Below, in pieces: positions 1 to 8,236 of a stretch of DNA of 46,709 nucleotides. The notes below the pieces were generated by a model. That model saw nothing but the letters and a program-made list of their open reading frames with translations, was not told the origin of the DNA and searched no databases. Both the position numbers and the translations under genes were made by a program. Source of the stretch: Bacteroidales bacterium (GTDB lineage: Bacteria > Bacteroidota > Bacteroidia > Bacteroidales > WCHB1-69); contig JAGCVQ010000077.1 of NCBI GenBank assembly GCA_017962275.1, positions 1 to 46,709 on the forward strand, read 5' to 3'. Each line of letters starts with the position of its first letter. Position 1 is the stretch's first letter.

Positions 1-34
1 CGTCACACGTGACACGTCACACGTCACACGTCAC
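1..34. repeat. Short tandem repeat at window edge
   Basis: Imperfect tandem copies of a unit resembling CACGTCA. The same kind of repeat (CACGTCT units) occurs at 23530-23564. It lies between the window edge and a leftward promoter element. No coding potential is seen. Confidence 0.7.
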
Positions 35-47
35 TAAGTTTCGGCGG

Positions 48-55
48 CAAAGGTA
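48..55 (-). promoter_or_regulatory. Leftward Bacteroidota -7 promoter element
   Basis: The minus strand reads TACCTTTG followed by CCGCC, matching the Bacteroidota -7 consensus TAnnTTTG. It would drive a gene lying off the left edge of the window. Confidence 0.45.
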
Positions 56-92
56 CGATTTTTCATGTTTCCGCGCATATCCGTAATTTGTG

Positions 93-100
93 TACTTTTG
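93..100 (+). promoter_or_regulatory. -7 promoter element of the metallo-hydrolase gene
   Basis: TACTTTTG followed by CCG, matching TAnnTTTG. It sits 23 bases before the start codon of the metallo-hydrolase gene, which supports the start at 123. Confidence 0.6.
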
Positions 101-122
101 CCGTCCGAATATCGGTTAGGAT

Positions 123-893
123 ATGATGAAGATAACGCTCTTAGGGACAGGTACTTCGCAAGGCGTTCCCGTGGTCGGATGCGGCTGCGAGGTGTGCCGT
201 TCGACGGATCCCCGCGACAACCGGCTCCGTACTGCCGCTTTCGTGGAGACCGAAGGCGCGCGCTTGCTCATCGACGCGGGCCCTGACCTGCGCCAACAGT
301 TGCTGCGCGGCTCCTTCTCCCAAGTTGATGCCGTCCTCATCACCCACGAGCACAAGGACCATCTGGCCGGCCTTGACGACATCCGTCCTGTCTATTTCCG
401 GCAGAAGCGGCCGATGGATCTCTATGCCATGCAGCGCGTGCTGAATGTGGTGCGCAAGGACTATGACTATGCCTTCAAGGAGAATCCCTATCCCGGTGCC
501 CCTGCATTCCAGCTGCATCCGGTCCGTTACGACAAGTTTTATGTCAACAACGTTGAGATTCAGCCTATCCAGGTCCGCCATCTGACGCTTCCCATCCTCG
601 GTTTCCGCATCGGGAAGTTCGCCTACATCACGGACGCGAGTTTTGTGGCGGAGACGGAACTTGCCTATCTTCGCGATCTGGAAGTGCTGGTCGTCAATGC
701 GTTACACCACGAAAAGCACTATTCCCATTTCAATCTGGAGCAGGCGTTGCAGTTCATTGATCTTGTCAAACCGCAGCGTGCATACCTCACCCACTCCTCC
801 CATCACATGGGGCTCTACGCTGATGTGCAGAAAACGTTGCCGCCGAATGTGACCTTGGGTTACGACGGGTTGCAGATCACTATCGATAAATAG
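123..893 (+). CDS. MBL-fold metallo-hydrolase, PhnP/phosphodiesterase-like
   Basis: Predicted cytoplasmic metallo-beta-lactamase-fold hydrolase of 256 aa, the usual length for the PhnP-like subgroup that cleaves cyclic phosphodiesters. The diagnostic metal-binding motif THEHKDH is at residues 74-80, with further histidines at about 199 (ALHHEKHYSH) and 225 (LTHSSHHMG). The N-terminus GTGTSQGVPVVGCGCEVC, with clustered cysteines, is typical of this subgroup and may hold a structural metal. The first two codons are both ATG, so the true start may be 126. A -7 element lies just upstream. The gene ends 14 bases inside the 3' end of the convergent lamin-tail gene. Substrate is not determinable; a phosphoribosyl 1,2-cyclic phosphate-type substrate is one possibility, but no other phosphonate genes are nearby. 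Confidence 0.85.
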   Translation: MMKITLLGTGTSQGVPVVGCGCEVCRSTDPRDNRLRTAAFVETEGARLLIDAGPDLRQQLLRGSFSQVDAVLITHEHKDHLAGLDDIRPVYFRQKRPMDLYAMQRVLNVVRKDYDYAFKENPYPGAPAFQLHPVRYDKFYVNNVEIQPIQVRHLTLPILGFRIGKFAYITDASFVAETELAYLRDLEVLVVNALHHEKHYSHFNLEQALQFIDLVKPQRAYLTHSSHHMGLYADVQKTLPPNVTLGYDGLQITIDK

Positions 894-2610
894 AGACCAC
901 CCTGCGTTTCCTCACGCTTTTCTGCGTGCGCAGGTTCCAGCATTCAATTTGCGCCACATACATTCCCGCCGGAGCGGGCTGGCCGTTGTCGTCAGTGCCG
1001 TCCCATCGGAACCGTGCTACGGATCCGCATAACACAGTGTTGGCCAGATGCTTGACGGGATCCCCCCGATTGTTATAGACCGTGATGCTCACGCGGTATT
1101 CCTCTTCCGTGAGTGAACAGATGATCTCGCAGTAATCCTCAAAACCGTCGTTGTCGGGGGAAAACACCTCCGGGACAATCTCATAATCATCCGTGGCTTC
1201 AGCGTTGCCCGATTGCGAGTTTTGGTATCCGGGCGTGCCGAAGCCGGCGCTCTCTGCCGCCGACCGCCAGTTGTTCTCATCTTGCGTGGGCATGTCCGCG
1301 TAGAGCCGCTCTAACGACACCCCCTTGGTGGTCAGCAATTTGGAGTAGTGCATCTCCTCGGTGTAAGCCAGCCGGTCTATAGGACGCAAGCTTCTGTCAG
1401 TCAAGTGGATGATGCCTTTCGAGATGGCAAAGTCCGGTAGCGAGTCACATTCGATCAGCGCCCGTTCGTCTTTGCAGATGTATTGCTCCTCGGTGATGCT
1501 TTTCTGTTTGCACAGCGCAATGTACGTGCCGGGCGGCATTTGCAGTCCTTTCGATACGGCAACGACCGCTTTCTGCGGCATCGTGTCGCCCCCGTAGCCG
1601 ACCTTGAACTCTTTGAGGTCGAGGATTTTGTCCGAACGGTTGTACAATTCGAGGTAATCGGCGTTTTCGTCACCGAGTGCGTTTGTCAGTACTTCGTTGA
1701 TTATCAAGTCGTTCTTTTCGGGCGGGGAAGCCCTTCCAAAGGGGATTTCCTGCTCAATCGGGCACTCGTTTCCGCCGCAGTCGTGAAAAGTGCCGGAAAT
1801 ACACAGTCGGTAGTCCGTCCGTGGTTTGACGCTTTCGGAAAGCTGAAGGTCAACGGAGGCGAATTCCGGCGGCACCTCGCTGACAGTCAGGATGTTGATC
1901 TCTGGTCGGATGCGAAACATCTCTGCTTGGGTCAGTACGTCTGCCGCCACGGTTTTTGAGAAGTGGATGCGCAGGGTAAAGGTGTCGCGTAAGGTTACCC
2001 CCGTGACGGTGAACAAGGTGTTGTCAACCAATGTGTTGCCGATGGAATTCGGCCGTCCTGGGGTGCCCCCGAGCGGGTCTGTGGAAGAATCCCAGTTCCA
2101 GCGGCCCGCGCACGGCCAGTTCTCGTCGATGATTTCCAATGACCAACCGCCCTCCTGCTTGATTTTCTCCGAATGCCAGGAAGACTTAAAACTCACATAA
2201 TGAATCACTTCGCCGTCTGAGTCGTAAAGTGTCAGCAACTGTCCGCCGTCGGTGATGGCCAGCGATGACAATGTATATATATGGTCGCAATAGGGGCTGA
2301 AGTCCTCCAGATTTTTCGCGGCAATGAGGACGGCGTAATCGCAACTGTCGAGCGTGATGTCGGGCAGGTTTTTGGAGGTGGAACCGATCGTCATCCGCCA
2401 ATTGCGCAACGTGACGGGGTAGGGGAGGCGGTTGTGCAGCTCGATGTACTCCACCGGCGGCAGCCCGATTCCCGGGGCCGGTTTGGCCATGATCTCGCTG
2501 ATGATGATGTCGTAACGCTCTGGTTTTGAGGTAGTCTCGCTCAGAACGGCGTTGGGGGTGGTCAGGATGCAAAACGTCAGCAGGAATGCTTTCAGAGTTT
2601 TTTTGATCAT
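880..2610 (-). CDS. Secreted lamin-tail-domain protein with FlgD-like C-terminal domain
   Basis: 576-aa exported protein. Residues 1-24 form a clear signal peptide (hydrophobic LKAFLLTFCILTTP, then VLS-E). Two lamin-tail-like domains are visible: one starts near residue 35 (DIIISEIMAKPAPG, EYIELHNR) and another near residue 300 (DLIINEVLTNALGDENADYLELYN). Between them is an Ig/big-like segment near 200-290. The C-terminal ~90 residues begin with VFSPDNDGFED and end with a FlgD-type Ig repeat (VYNNRGDPV, WDGTDDNGQPAPAGMYV), common at the end of secreted Bacteroidota proteins. Lamin-tail domains in bacteria usually belong to surface or extracellular proteins, some associated with nucleases, but no catalytic domain is visible here. 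Its promoter overlaps that of the divergent asd gene. The role is unknown; surface adhesion or scaffold is a guess. Confidence 0.8.
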   Translation of the reverse strand: MIKKTLKAFLLTFCILTTPNAVLSETTSKPERYDIIISEIMAKPAPGIGLPPVEYIELHNRLPYPVTLRNWRMTIGSTSKNLPDITLDSCDYAVLIAAKNLEDFSPYCDHIYTLSSLAITDGGQLLTLYDSDGEVIHYVSFKSSWHSEKIKQEGGWSLEIIDENWPCAGRWNWDSSTDPLGGTPGRPNSIGNTLVDNTLFTVTGVTLRDTFTLRIHFSKTVAADVLTQAEMFRIRPEINILTVSEVPPEFASVDLQLSESVKPRTDYRLCISGTFHDCGGNECPIEQEIPFGRASPPEKNDLIINEVLTNALGDENADYLELYNRSDKILDLKEFKVGYGGDTMPQKAVVAVSKGLQMPPGTYIALCKQKSITEEQYICKDERALIECDSLPDFAISKGIIHLTDRSLRPIDRLAYTEEMHYSKLLTTKGVSLERLYADMPTQDENNWRSAAESAGFGTPGYQNSQSGNAEATDDYEIVPEVFSPDNDGFEDYCEIICSLTEEEYRVSITVYNNRGDPVKHLANTVLCGSVARFRWDGTDDNGQPAPAGMYVAQIECWNLRTQKSVRKRRVVSIYR

Positions 2611-2637
2611 AATACTTTTTGTTTAGGTTTATGTCGG

Positions 2638-2645
2638 CAAAAATA
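2638..2645 (-). promoter_or_regulatory. -7 element of the lamin-tail gene, abutting asd promoter
   Basis: The minus strand reads TATTTTTG followed by CCG. It lies one base from the oppositely oriented asd -7 element, so the two promoters overlap and RNA polymerase could probably occupy only one at a time (inference). Confidence 0.6.
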
Positions 2646-2646
2646 A

Positions 2647-2654
2647 TACTTTTG
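2647..2654 (+). promoter_or_regulatory. -7 promoter element of asd
   Basis: TACTTTTG followed by CAGCG, about 52 bases before the asd start codon. It leaves a short A-rich leader. Confidence 0.6.
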
Positions 2655-2706
2655 CAGCGAAAAATCAAGTGTTGTTGATAACTTTTTTAAGAAAAATCAA
2701 GAAATT

Positions 2707-3690
2707 ATGAAAATAGCCCTTGTCGGAGCCACCGGTTTAGTGGGTGGAGTTATGCGTAATGTGTTGATTGAAAGAGGATTCGATAGCTGTGAGTTCATTC
2801 CGGCGGCATCCTCCAAATCAGTCGGGAAAAAGGTCCTTTTCGGAGACCGTGAGGTGGAGGTCGTGTCGGTGGAGGACGCCATCGCGGCCAAGCCCGATTT
2901 CGCCATCTTCTCGGCGGGCAGCGCAGCCTCGTTAGAGTACGCCCCCAAGTTCGCCGCGAACGGCACGGTGGTCATCGACAATTCTGCCGCCTGGCGCAGC
3001 GACCCCAATATTCCGCTCGTGGTGCCCGAAATCAATGGCGATGTCATTACTCCGAACGACAAGATTATCGCCAATCCCAACTGCTCCACCATCCAGATGG
3101 TGATGGCGTTGGCCCCGTTGCACAAACGCTTCGGAATCAAGCGGTTGGTAGTGGCTACGTACCAGTCTATCACGGGCACGGGCAAGAAGGCTGTCGATCA
3201 GCTGATGAGTGAGCGTGCCGGACTGCCTTGCGACCCCGCCTATCCGCACCCCATCGACATGAACTTGTTCCCTCACGGTGGTAATTTCACTGACAATGGC
3301 TATACCACCGAGGAAATGAAACTCTTGAATGAGACTCGCAAGATTCTGAGGGATAATGACATACAGGTGACTTCCACCGTGGTTCGCGTGCCTGTCACGG
3401 GTGGCCATTCGGAAGCTGTGAACGTGGAGTTCCGTGAGGATTACGATTTGGCGGAGATCTATTCGCTGCTGAACGATATGCCTGGTGTGAAGGTGTTGGA
3501 CGCCCCTGCCGAGAATGTCTATCCGATGCCGAAATACGCTGAGGGTCAGGATGATGTCTTCGTCGGCCGCATTCGCCGCGACTTCTCCCAGCCCAATTCG
3601 CTGAACCTCTGGGTGGTAGCAGACAACCTCAGAAAGGGCGCCGCGACGAATGCGGTGCAGATTATGCAATACATAATTCACAATCTATAA
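2707..3690 (+). CDS. asd: Aspartate-semialdehyde dehydrogenase
   Basis: 327-aa NADPH-dependent enzyme that converts L-aspartyl-4-phosphate to L-aspartate-4-semialdehyde, the branch point to lysine/diaminopimelate, threonine and methionine. Length matches the family. The N-terminal dinucleotide-binding loop is VGATGLVG (residues 6-13). The catalytic cysteine is C126 in NPNCSTIQ, and the substrate-binding region VRVPVTGGHSEAVN is near residue 227. The C-terminus LWVVADNLRKGAATNAVQI is typical. It is monocistronic in appearance, with its own promoter, and is followed 47 bases later by a gene that also has its own promoter. The sequence is intact. Confidence 0.95.
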   Translation: MKIALVGATGLVGGVMRNVLIERGFDSCEFIPAASSKSVGKKVLFGDREVEVVSVEDAIAAKPDFAIFSAGSAASLEYAPKFAANGTVVIDNSAAWRSDPNIPLVVPEINGDVITPNDKIIANPNCSTIQMVMALAPLHKRFGIKRLVVATYQSITGTGKKAVDQLMSERAGLPCDPAYPHPIDMNLFPHGGNFTDNGYTTEEMKLLNETRKILRDNDIQVTSTVVRVPVTGGHSEAVNVEFREDYDLAEIYSLLNDMPGVKVLDAPAENVYPMPKYAEGQDDVFVGRIRRDFSQPNSLNLWVVADNLRKGAATNAVQIMQYIIHNL

Positions 3691-3709
3691 ACCCTTACAA
3701 TATTTTTTG

Positions 3710-3717
3710 TACTTTTG
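3710..3717 (+). promoter_or_regulatory. -7 promoter element before the endonuclease/phosphatase gene
   Basis: TACTTTTG followed by CAG, about 20 bases before the start codon and immediately downstream of asd. It is preceded by a T-rich run. Confidence 0.6.
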
Positions 3718-3737
3718 CAGACTTTAAATACGTATCT

Positions 3738-4757
3738 ATGAGGAAGTTTGGTTTGTTTGTTTTAGCGATGATTTTGGCAGTTGTGGTGTTTGCGCAACCT
3801 GCTTATAACAAGGCGGTTATCGGGTTCTATAACGTGGAGAACCTTTTCGACACCATCGATGATCCGAACAAGAACGACGAACATTTCCTGCCGGATGGCG
3901 ACTACCGTTGGGGCTCTGCACGTTACAATGCCAAGCTGGAGGCTCTTTCCAAGGTGATCAGCGAGATGGCCGCGCTGGACGGCGGATTGGTCGTCTTGGG
4001 CGTCTCTGAAATCGAAAACGAACAGGTTCTGCAGGATTTGGTCGCCACGGAACGGCTCAAACCCTACCATTTGTCGGTCTGCCACCACGAGTCGCCTGAC
4101 CGCCGCGGCGTGGATGTGGCCTTCTTGTACGATGCGTCCCGTTTCAAAATCCTCAGCACCAGGGCCTTCCCAACGATTGTCCCCAACAATCCCGATTTCA
4201 TCACCCGTGACCAGTGGCTGATGACTGGCATTCTGGATGCTACCGATACGCTCGACATCGTGGTCAATCACTGGCCTTCCAAGTCCGGCGGCGAACAGCG
4301 CAGCCTTCCCGGCCGTTTGGCGGCGGGACAACTCGGTCGCCATATTGCGGATTCCGTCCTGAACTCCCGGCCCAACGCCAAGTTCATCTATATGGGCGAC
4401 CTCAATGACAACCCGACATCCAAGTGCATCATGCAGGAGATGGGCACCAAGACCAAACCCGAGAAACTGACATCCACCGACCTGTATAACCCGATGTGGA
4501 AGCTTTTCCGTGATGGAATCGGCTCTTACGCCTACCGCGATTCGTGGGAAATGCTCGACAATATCATCATTTCTGGCGGGTTGGTCAATGCGGCCCCCGG
4601 TACCTACAAATTCCGTTCGGCCCACATCTTCCGCAAAGACTATATGTTCACGAAGACCGGCTCCTATATGGACTATCCCTACCGCACCTTTGCCGGCGGC
4701 AACTACCAGGGCGGTTACAGCGACCACTTGCCGGTGTATATTGTGCTGACGAAATAG
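3738..4757 (+). CDS. Secreted endonuclease/exonuclease/phosphatase-family protein
   Basis: 339-aa protein with an N-terminal signal peptide (residues 1-19, LFVLAMILAVVVFAQP), so exported to the periplasm or cell surface. The body is an endonuclease/exonuclease/phosphatase fold: GFYNVENLFDTIDD (residues 29-42) carries the metal-binding Asn/Glu region, SEIENEQVL gives the catalytic glutamate region, MGDLNDNPTS the GDxN motif, and SDHLPVYIVL near the C-terminus the conserved Ser-Asp-His motif. All core residues are present. Members of this fold hydrolyse nucleic acids, inositol phosphates or lipids; the actual substrate cannot be told. Secreted Bacteroidota homologues with an FYNVENLFD start are often called secreted nucleases. 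Confidence 0.82.
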   Translation: MRKFGLFVLAMILAVVVFAQPAYNKAVIGFYNVENLFDTIDDPNKNDEHFLPDGDYRWGSARYNAKLEALSKVISEMAALDGGLVVLGVSEIENEQVLQDLVATERLKPYHLSVCHHESPDRRGVDVAFLYDASRFKILSTRAFPTIVPNNPDFITRDQWLMTGILDATDTLDIVVNHWPSKSGGEQRSLPGRLAAGQLGRHIADSVLNSRPNAKFIYMGDLNDNPTSKCIMQEMGTKTKPEKLTSTDLYNPMWKLFRDGIGSYAYRDSWEMLDNIIISGGLVNAAPGTYKFRSAHIFRKDYMFTKTGSYMDYPYRTFAGGNYQGGYSDHLPVYIVLTK

Positions 4758-4760
4758 ATT

Positions 4761-4868
4761 TAATTGATAATTGATAATTGATAATTGATAATGAGGACCC
4801 TACTCGCTTACCCCTTTAACCGTGTAACCGTGTAACCCTCTAACCCAATAACCCTATAACCCTTAAAC
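4761..4868. repeat. Two tandem-repeat tracts in the gap before the glycosyltransferase
   Basis: Positions 4761-4793 are several copies of ATTGATA. Positions 4815-4868 are degenerate TAACCGTG/TAACCCT units running up to the ribosome-binding region of the next gene. The same TAACC(A/G)TG unit recurs at 8167-8229 before deoC. Confidence 0.8.
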
Positions 4869-4873
4869 CAAAT

Positions 4874-5629
4874 ATGAAACGACTCGTTATTATCCCGACC
4901 TACAAGGAAAAAGAGAACATTGAGAACATCATTCGGGCGATTTTCGACCTGATCGATGTACATATATTAATAATAGATGACAATTCCCCGGACGGCACGG
5001 CGGATATTGTGAAATCGCTGATTCCCGAATTTGAGGGACGTTTGTTCATCGAAGAGCGCACCGGCAAGTTGGGGCTCGGTACGGCCTACATCCACGGTTT
5101 CAAGTGGGGACTGGCCCGCGGCTACGACTATCTTTTCGAGATGGACGCCGATTTCTCTCACGATCCGCACGACCTGCAACGGCTGTATGATGCTTGCGAG
5201 ACCCAGAACGCCGATGTCGCGGTGGGTTCCCGTTATTGTCAGGGGGTCAACGTGTTGAATTGGCCGATGGGGCGTCTGCTGATGTCGTACTACGGTTCCG
5301 CATACGTGCGCACGGTCCTGGGCGTGCCCGTGAAGGACACCACCGCCGGTTTCATCTGTTACCGCGCCGACACGCTGAACGCCATCGACTTCGACAAGAT
5401 CAAGCATATCGGCTATGGTTTCCAGATTGAGATGAAGTTCACGGCCTGGAAACTCGGTTTCAAGATTGTGGAAGTCCCCATCATCTTCAAGGACAGAACG
5501 TTGGGCGTCTCCAAGATGAGCTCCGGCATCTTCCGCGAGGCCATCTTCGGCGTCATCGGCCTCAAGATCCGCAGTTGGTTCAGGAAGTGGGAACGGGTAG
5601 ATAACCGCGCGAAGTTAGTTCAAAATTAA
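4874..5629 (+). CDS. GT2 glycosyltransferase, polyprenol-monophosphomannose synthase-like
   Basis: 251-aa family-2 glycosyltransferase of the DPM1 type, which moves mannose (or another hexose) from a nucleotide sugar to polyprenyl phosphate on the cytoplasmic face of the membrane. Conserved elements are IIPTYKEKENI (residues 6-16), the nucleotide-binding DDNSPDGTADI (near 36-46), RTGKLGLGTAYIHGFKWG (near 63), the catalytic EMDADFSHDP (about 90-99, DXD type) and the acceptor-side DTTAGFICYR (near 156). There is no C-terminal membrane span, so it is the short soluble type. The start codon directly follows a TAACC-type repeat and no canonical promoter is visible, so it may rely on the upstream gene. 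The exact sugar donor is inferred from family only. Confidence 0.88.
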   Translation: MKRLVIIPTYKEKENIENIIRAIFDLIDVHILIIDDNSPDGTADIVKSLIPEFEGRLFIEERTGKLGLGTAYIHGFKWGLARGYDYLFEMDADFSHDPHDLQRLYDACETQNADVAVGSRYCQGVNVLNWPMGRLLMSYYGSAYVRTVLGVPVKDTTAGFICYRADTLNAIDFDKIKHIGYGFQIEMKFTAWKLGFKIVEVPIIFKDRTLGVSKMSSGIFREAIFGVIGLKIRSWFRKWERVDNRAKLVQN

Positions 5630-5673
5630 GAATTAAGAATGATGAAAGGATAAACCCCAATGGTTTTGGAGTT

Positions 5674-5794
5674 ATTCCTTAAGCAGTCCCGGAGGGACAA
5701 AACGCACGAAGTGCAATTAACCCCACACAAGGCGATAGCCGCAGTGTGGGGCGTAACAGAAAGCCCCAATAAGGCGATAGCCGCAGTGTGGGGC
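5674..5794 (+). repeat. Dispersed hairpin repeat, family A, copy 1
   Basis: This copy has three potential hairpins in a fixed order. They are TCCC-GGA-GGGA, GCAC-GAA-GTGC, then a long stem CCCCACAC/GTGTGGGG enclosing GGC-GATA-GCC. The last part is repeated once more as AAGGCGATAGCCGCAGTG. Other copies are at 16828-16974 and 22815-22896. Comparison shows paired changes in the stems (see findings). Confidence 0.75.
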
Positions 5795-5844
5795 CAATCA
5801 CAAGCCTCAATAACCAATAACCTATAACCAATAACCATTATAAG

Positions 5845-7005
5845 ATGGAATATTTCGTGGCGAAGACGTTTGCCGGACTGGAGACGGAACTTTTCAAGGA
5901 GTTGCACGCATTAGGCGCGAAGAACTGCGAGAAGCTCAGTCGGGCTGTGGCCTTTGAGGGCGACATGGCGATGCTGTACCGTGCCAACTACTTCTGTCGC
6001 ACGGCATTGCGGGTCTTGTGGCGCCGCAAAAAGTTCACCTTCAGCAGTAACCGTCAGTTCTACGAACAGATTTTCGACTTCCCCGCAGAGGATGTCCTCT
6101 CGCCTGACGGCACTTTGGCAGTCCATGCCACTATCGTGGATTCCATCTTCAACACGCCGCTTTACGCCTCCGTGCTGGCCAAGGACGCTATTTGCGACCG
6201 TTTTCGCGACCGTTGCGGCCGTCGTCCTTCCGTGGACAAGGATTATCCCGACGTGCAGTTCCATTTGCACGTCTATAAGAATGAGGCACAGCTGTTTATG
6301 GACAGCTCCGGCGAATCGCTGCACAAGCGTGGATACAAGGTCCGCAACCATCCTGCGCCGCTGAATGAGGTCACGGCTGCCGCTATGATCCTGAAAAGCG
6401 GGTGGAAAGGCGATTGCGACTTCATTGACCCGATGTGCGGCGGCGGAACGCTCCTTATAGAGGCGGCCATGCAGGCGTTGAACATCCCCGCCGGCTTCTA
6501 CCGCCGCGAATACGGCTTCTACCAATGGAAGAATTTCGACCGCCAGCTTTGGAAATCGGTCCGCGACGAGGCTGACATCAAAGACGATGTGAGCATCAAT
6601 TTTTACGGTTCCGACATTGACGGCCGTCATCTTGATACCGCCCGTTCTAATGTGCAGAAAGCTCGTTTACAGGACTTTATCATCTTGGAGCGACAGGATA
6701 TCCGCCGTTCCTATCCCGAAAACAAACCTTCGTTGGTGATGATGAATCCGCCTTACGGCGAACGCCTTTCCGTGGACGATATCGGCACCCTCTACAAGGA
6801 GATCGGCGATACGCTTAAGCAGCGGTATGCCGGCTGCACAGCTTACATTATCAGTTCCGACAAAGAGGCCTTGAAGCGCATCGGGTTGAAACCGTCGCGC
6901 AAGTGGCCCATGCTGAACGGTTCCCTGGAATGCCTCTTCCAGGAATACGAGCTCTTTTCCGGCGAACGCAAACAGTTTGTCACCCAAAAGAACCAGCCTG
7001 AATGA
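5845..7005 (+). CDS. THUMP-domain 23S rRNA methyltransferase, RlmL-like
   Basis: 386-aa class I SAM-dependent RNA methyltransferase, probably methylating N2 of a guanine in 23S rRNA. The N-terminal ~155 residues form a ferredoxin-like plus THUMP RNA-binding region (MEYFVAKTFAGLETELFKEL at residues 1-20). The Rossmann methyltransferase region holds the SAM loop FIDPMCGGGTLLIEAAM (near 193-209), the acidic motif YGSDIDGRHLDTAR (near 254), and the catalytic NPPYGERL (N301). The length fits only the first half of E. coli RlmKL; no RlmK half is present, as is normal in Bacteroidota. Its stop overlaps the next gene's start by four bases (ATGA), so the two are translationally coupled. It is preceded by a family A hairpin repeat. 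Confidence 0.9.
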   Translation: MEYFVAKTFAGLETELFKELHALGAKNCEKLSRAVAFEGDMAMLYRANYFCRTALRVLWRRKKFTFSSNRQFYEQIFDFPAEDVLSPDGTLAVHATIVDSIFNTPLYASVLAKDAICDRFRDRCGRRPSVDKDYPDVQFHLHVYKNEAQLFMDSSGESLHKRGYKVRNHPAPLNEVTAAAMILKSGWKGDCDFIDPMCGGGTLLIEAAMQALNIPAGFYRREYGFYQWKNFDRQLWKSVRDEADIKDDVSINFYGSDIDGRHLDTARSNVQKARLQDFIILERQDIRRSYPENKPSLVMMNPPYGERLSVDDIGTLYKEIGDTLKQRYAGCTAYIISSDKEALKRIGLKPSRKWPMLNGSLECLFQEYELFSGERKQFVTQKNQPE

Positions 7006-8093
7006 AACGCGGTCTGCTCATATTGACGATGTTCCTGTCCGTTGTTCTTGGCGTTCAAGCGCAGAGCAAGTACAGCAACGAGTTCCTGTCGTTGGGGCTG
7101 GGGGCGCGTGGTCTGGGCATGGCCAACACGATGTGCGCCATCACCGACGATGTGACTTCCGCCTACTGGAATCCCGCCGGGCTGACCCGTATGGACAAAC
7201 GTTATCAGCTCGCGCTGATGCACGCCGAGTATTTCGCCGGCATTGCCAAATACGACTACGGCGGCATCGGATTCAAAATCGATTCCAACCAGGCGGTGGC
7301 CTTTTCCTACATCCGTTTCGGGGTCGATAACATTATGAACACCACCCAACTGATTGACGAGCAGGGAAATGTGGATTACGACCGCATCACCTATTTCTCC
7401 GCCGCCGACAACGCTTTCCTGTTGAGCTATGCCTACGCTTTCCCGCAGGTACCCGGGCTTTCCGTGGGTGCGAATGCGAAGATTGTGCACCGCAAAATCG
7501 GCAAGTTTGCGAAATCGTGGGGCTTCGGTCTCGACTTTGGGCTGATGTACAACCGCAAGGGCTGGCAGGCCGGCGTGATGTTGCGCGACGGCACCTCCAC
7601 GTTCAACGCGTGGCGCTATTCGCTGACCGATGACGTGATTGCGGTCTTTGAGGAGACTGGCAATGAGATTCCGGAAAATGATCTCGAATTGACACTTCCG
7701 GCGTTGATGTTGGGCGGCGGCAAGACGGTCCATTTCGGGAAGGGCTTCCACGGCACCTTCGCCCTCGGTTTGGACTGCACGTTCGACGGCAAGCGTAACT
7801 CGCTGATAAAAAGCAATGTCATCAGCATAGATCCGCATTTTGGGATGGAATTCGACTACAAGAAGATCGTGGCGTTGCGGGCGGGCATCGGCAATTTCCA
7901 GCGCGAGCCCGACTTTGACGGCAAGATGAAGACCACCCTGCAGATCAACTTCGGGGTGGGGGTGAACATCAAGAAAGTGGTGGCCATCGACTACGCCTTC
8001 ACGGACCTCGGCAACCTCTCCATCGCACAGTATTCGCATATTATTTCGTTGAAAGTCAGTATTGATAAGTTTAAAAAAGATGTTGGTAGTTGA
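7002..8093 (+). CDS. PorV/PorQ-family outer-membrane protein
   Basis: 363-aa exported beta-barrel-type protein. Residues 1-20 are a signal peptide (LLILTMFLSVVLGVQAQ). The family hallmark FLSLGLGARGLGMANTMCAITDDVTSAYWNPAGLTR (residues 27-62) matches the FadL/PorV-like start of type IX secretion outer-membrane proteins. The rest alternates short amphipathic strands with aromatic girdles, ending in a strand pattern rather than a classical C-terminal Phe. PorV and PorQ help type IX secretion cargo release and modification. Overlap of the start with the rRNA methyltransferase stop suggests coupled expression, although the two functions have no obvious link. Whether this is PorV, PorQ or a paralogue cannot be decided here. 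Confidence 0.8.
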   Translation: MKRGLLILTMFLSVVLGVQAQSKYSNEFLSLGLGARGLGMANTMCAITDDVTSAYWNPAGLTRMDKRYQLALMHAEYFAGIAKYDYGGIGFKIDSNQAVAFSYIRFGVDNIMNTTQLIDEQGNVDYDRITYFSAADNAFLLSYAYAFPQVPGLSVGANAKIVHRKIGKFAKSWGFGLDFGLMYNRKGWQAGVMLRDGTSTFNAWRYSLTDDVIAVFEETGNEIPENDLELTLPALMLGGGKTVHFGKGFHGTFALGLDCTFDGKRNSLIKSNVISIDPHFGMEFDYKKIVALRAGIGNFQREPDFDGKMKTTLQINFGVGVNIKKVVAIDYAFTDLGNLSIAQYSHIISLKVSIDKFKKDVGS

Positions 8094-8097
8094 TGGT

Positions 8098-8229
8098 TTG
8101 TGATATGTGACTTGTGACTTGTGATTTGTGAATTGTGATTTTTTATTTGTGATTAATAAACCCTCTTTAACCCCTTAACCATGTAACCATGTAACCGTGT
8201 AACCATGTAACCGTGTAACCCTTTAACCC
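8098..8229. repeat. Two tandem-repeat tracts before deoC
   Basis: Positions 8098-8152 are degenerate TGTGACT/TGTGATT units. Positions 8167-8229 are TAACC(A/G)TG units ending eight bases before the deoC start. No standard -7 element is seen in the gap. Confidence 0.8.
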
Positions 8230-8236
8230 ATCAAAT

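Noticed and set aside
4815-8229. TAACCRTG repeats as a CRISPR array
   Set aside because: Units are 7-8 bases in direct tandem with no spacers, and there are no cas genes.
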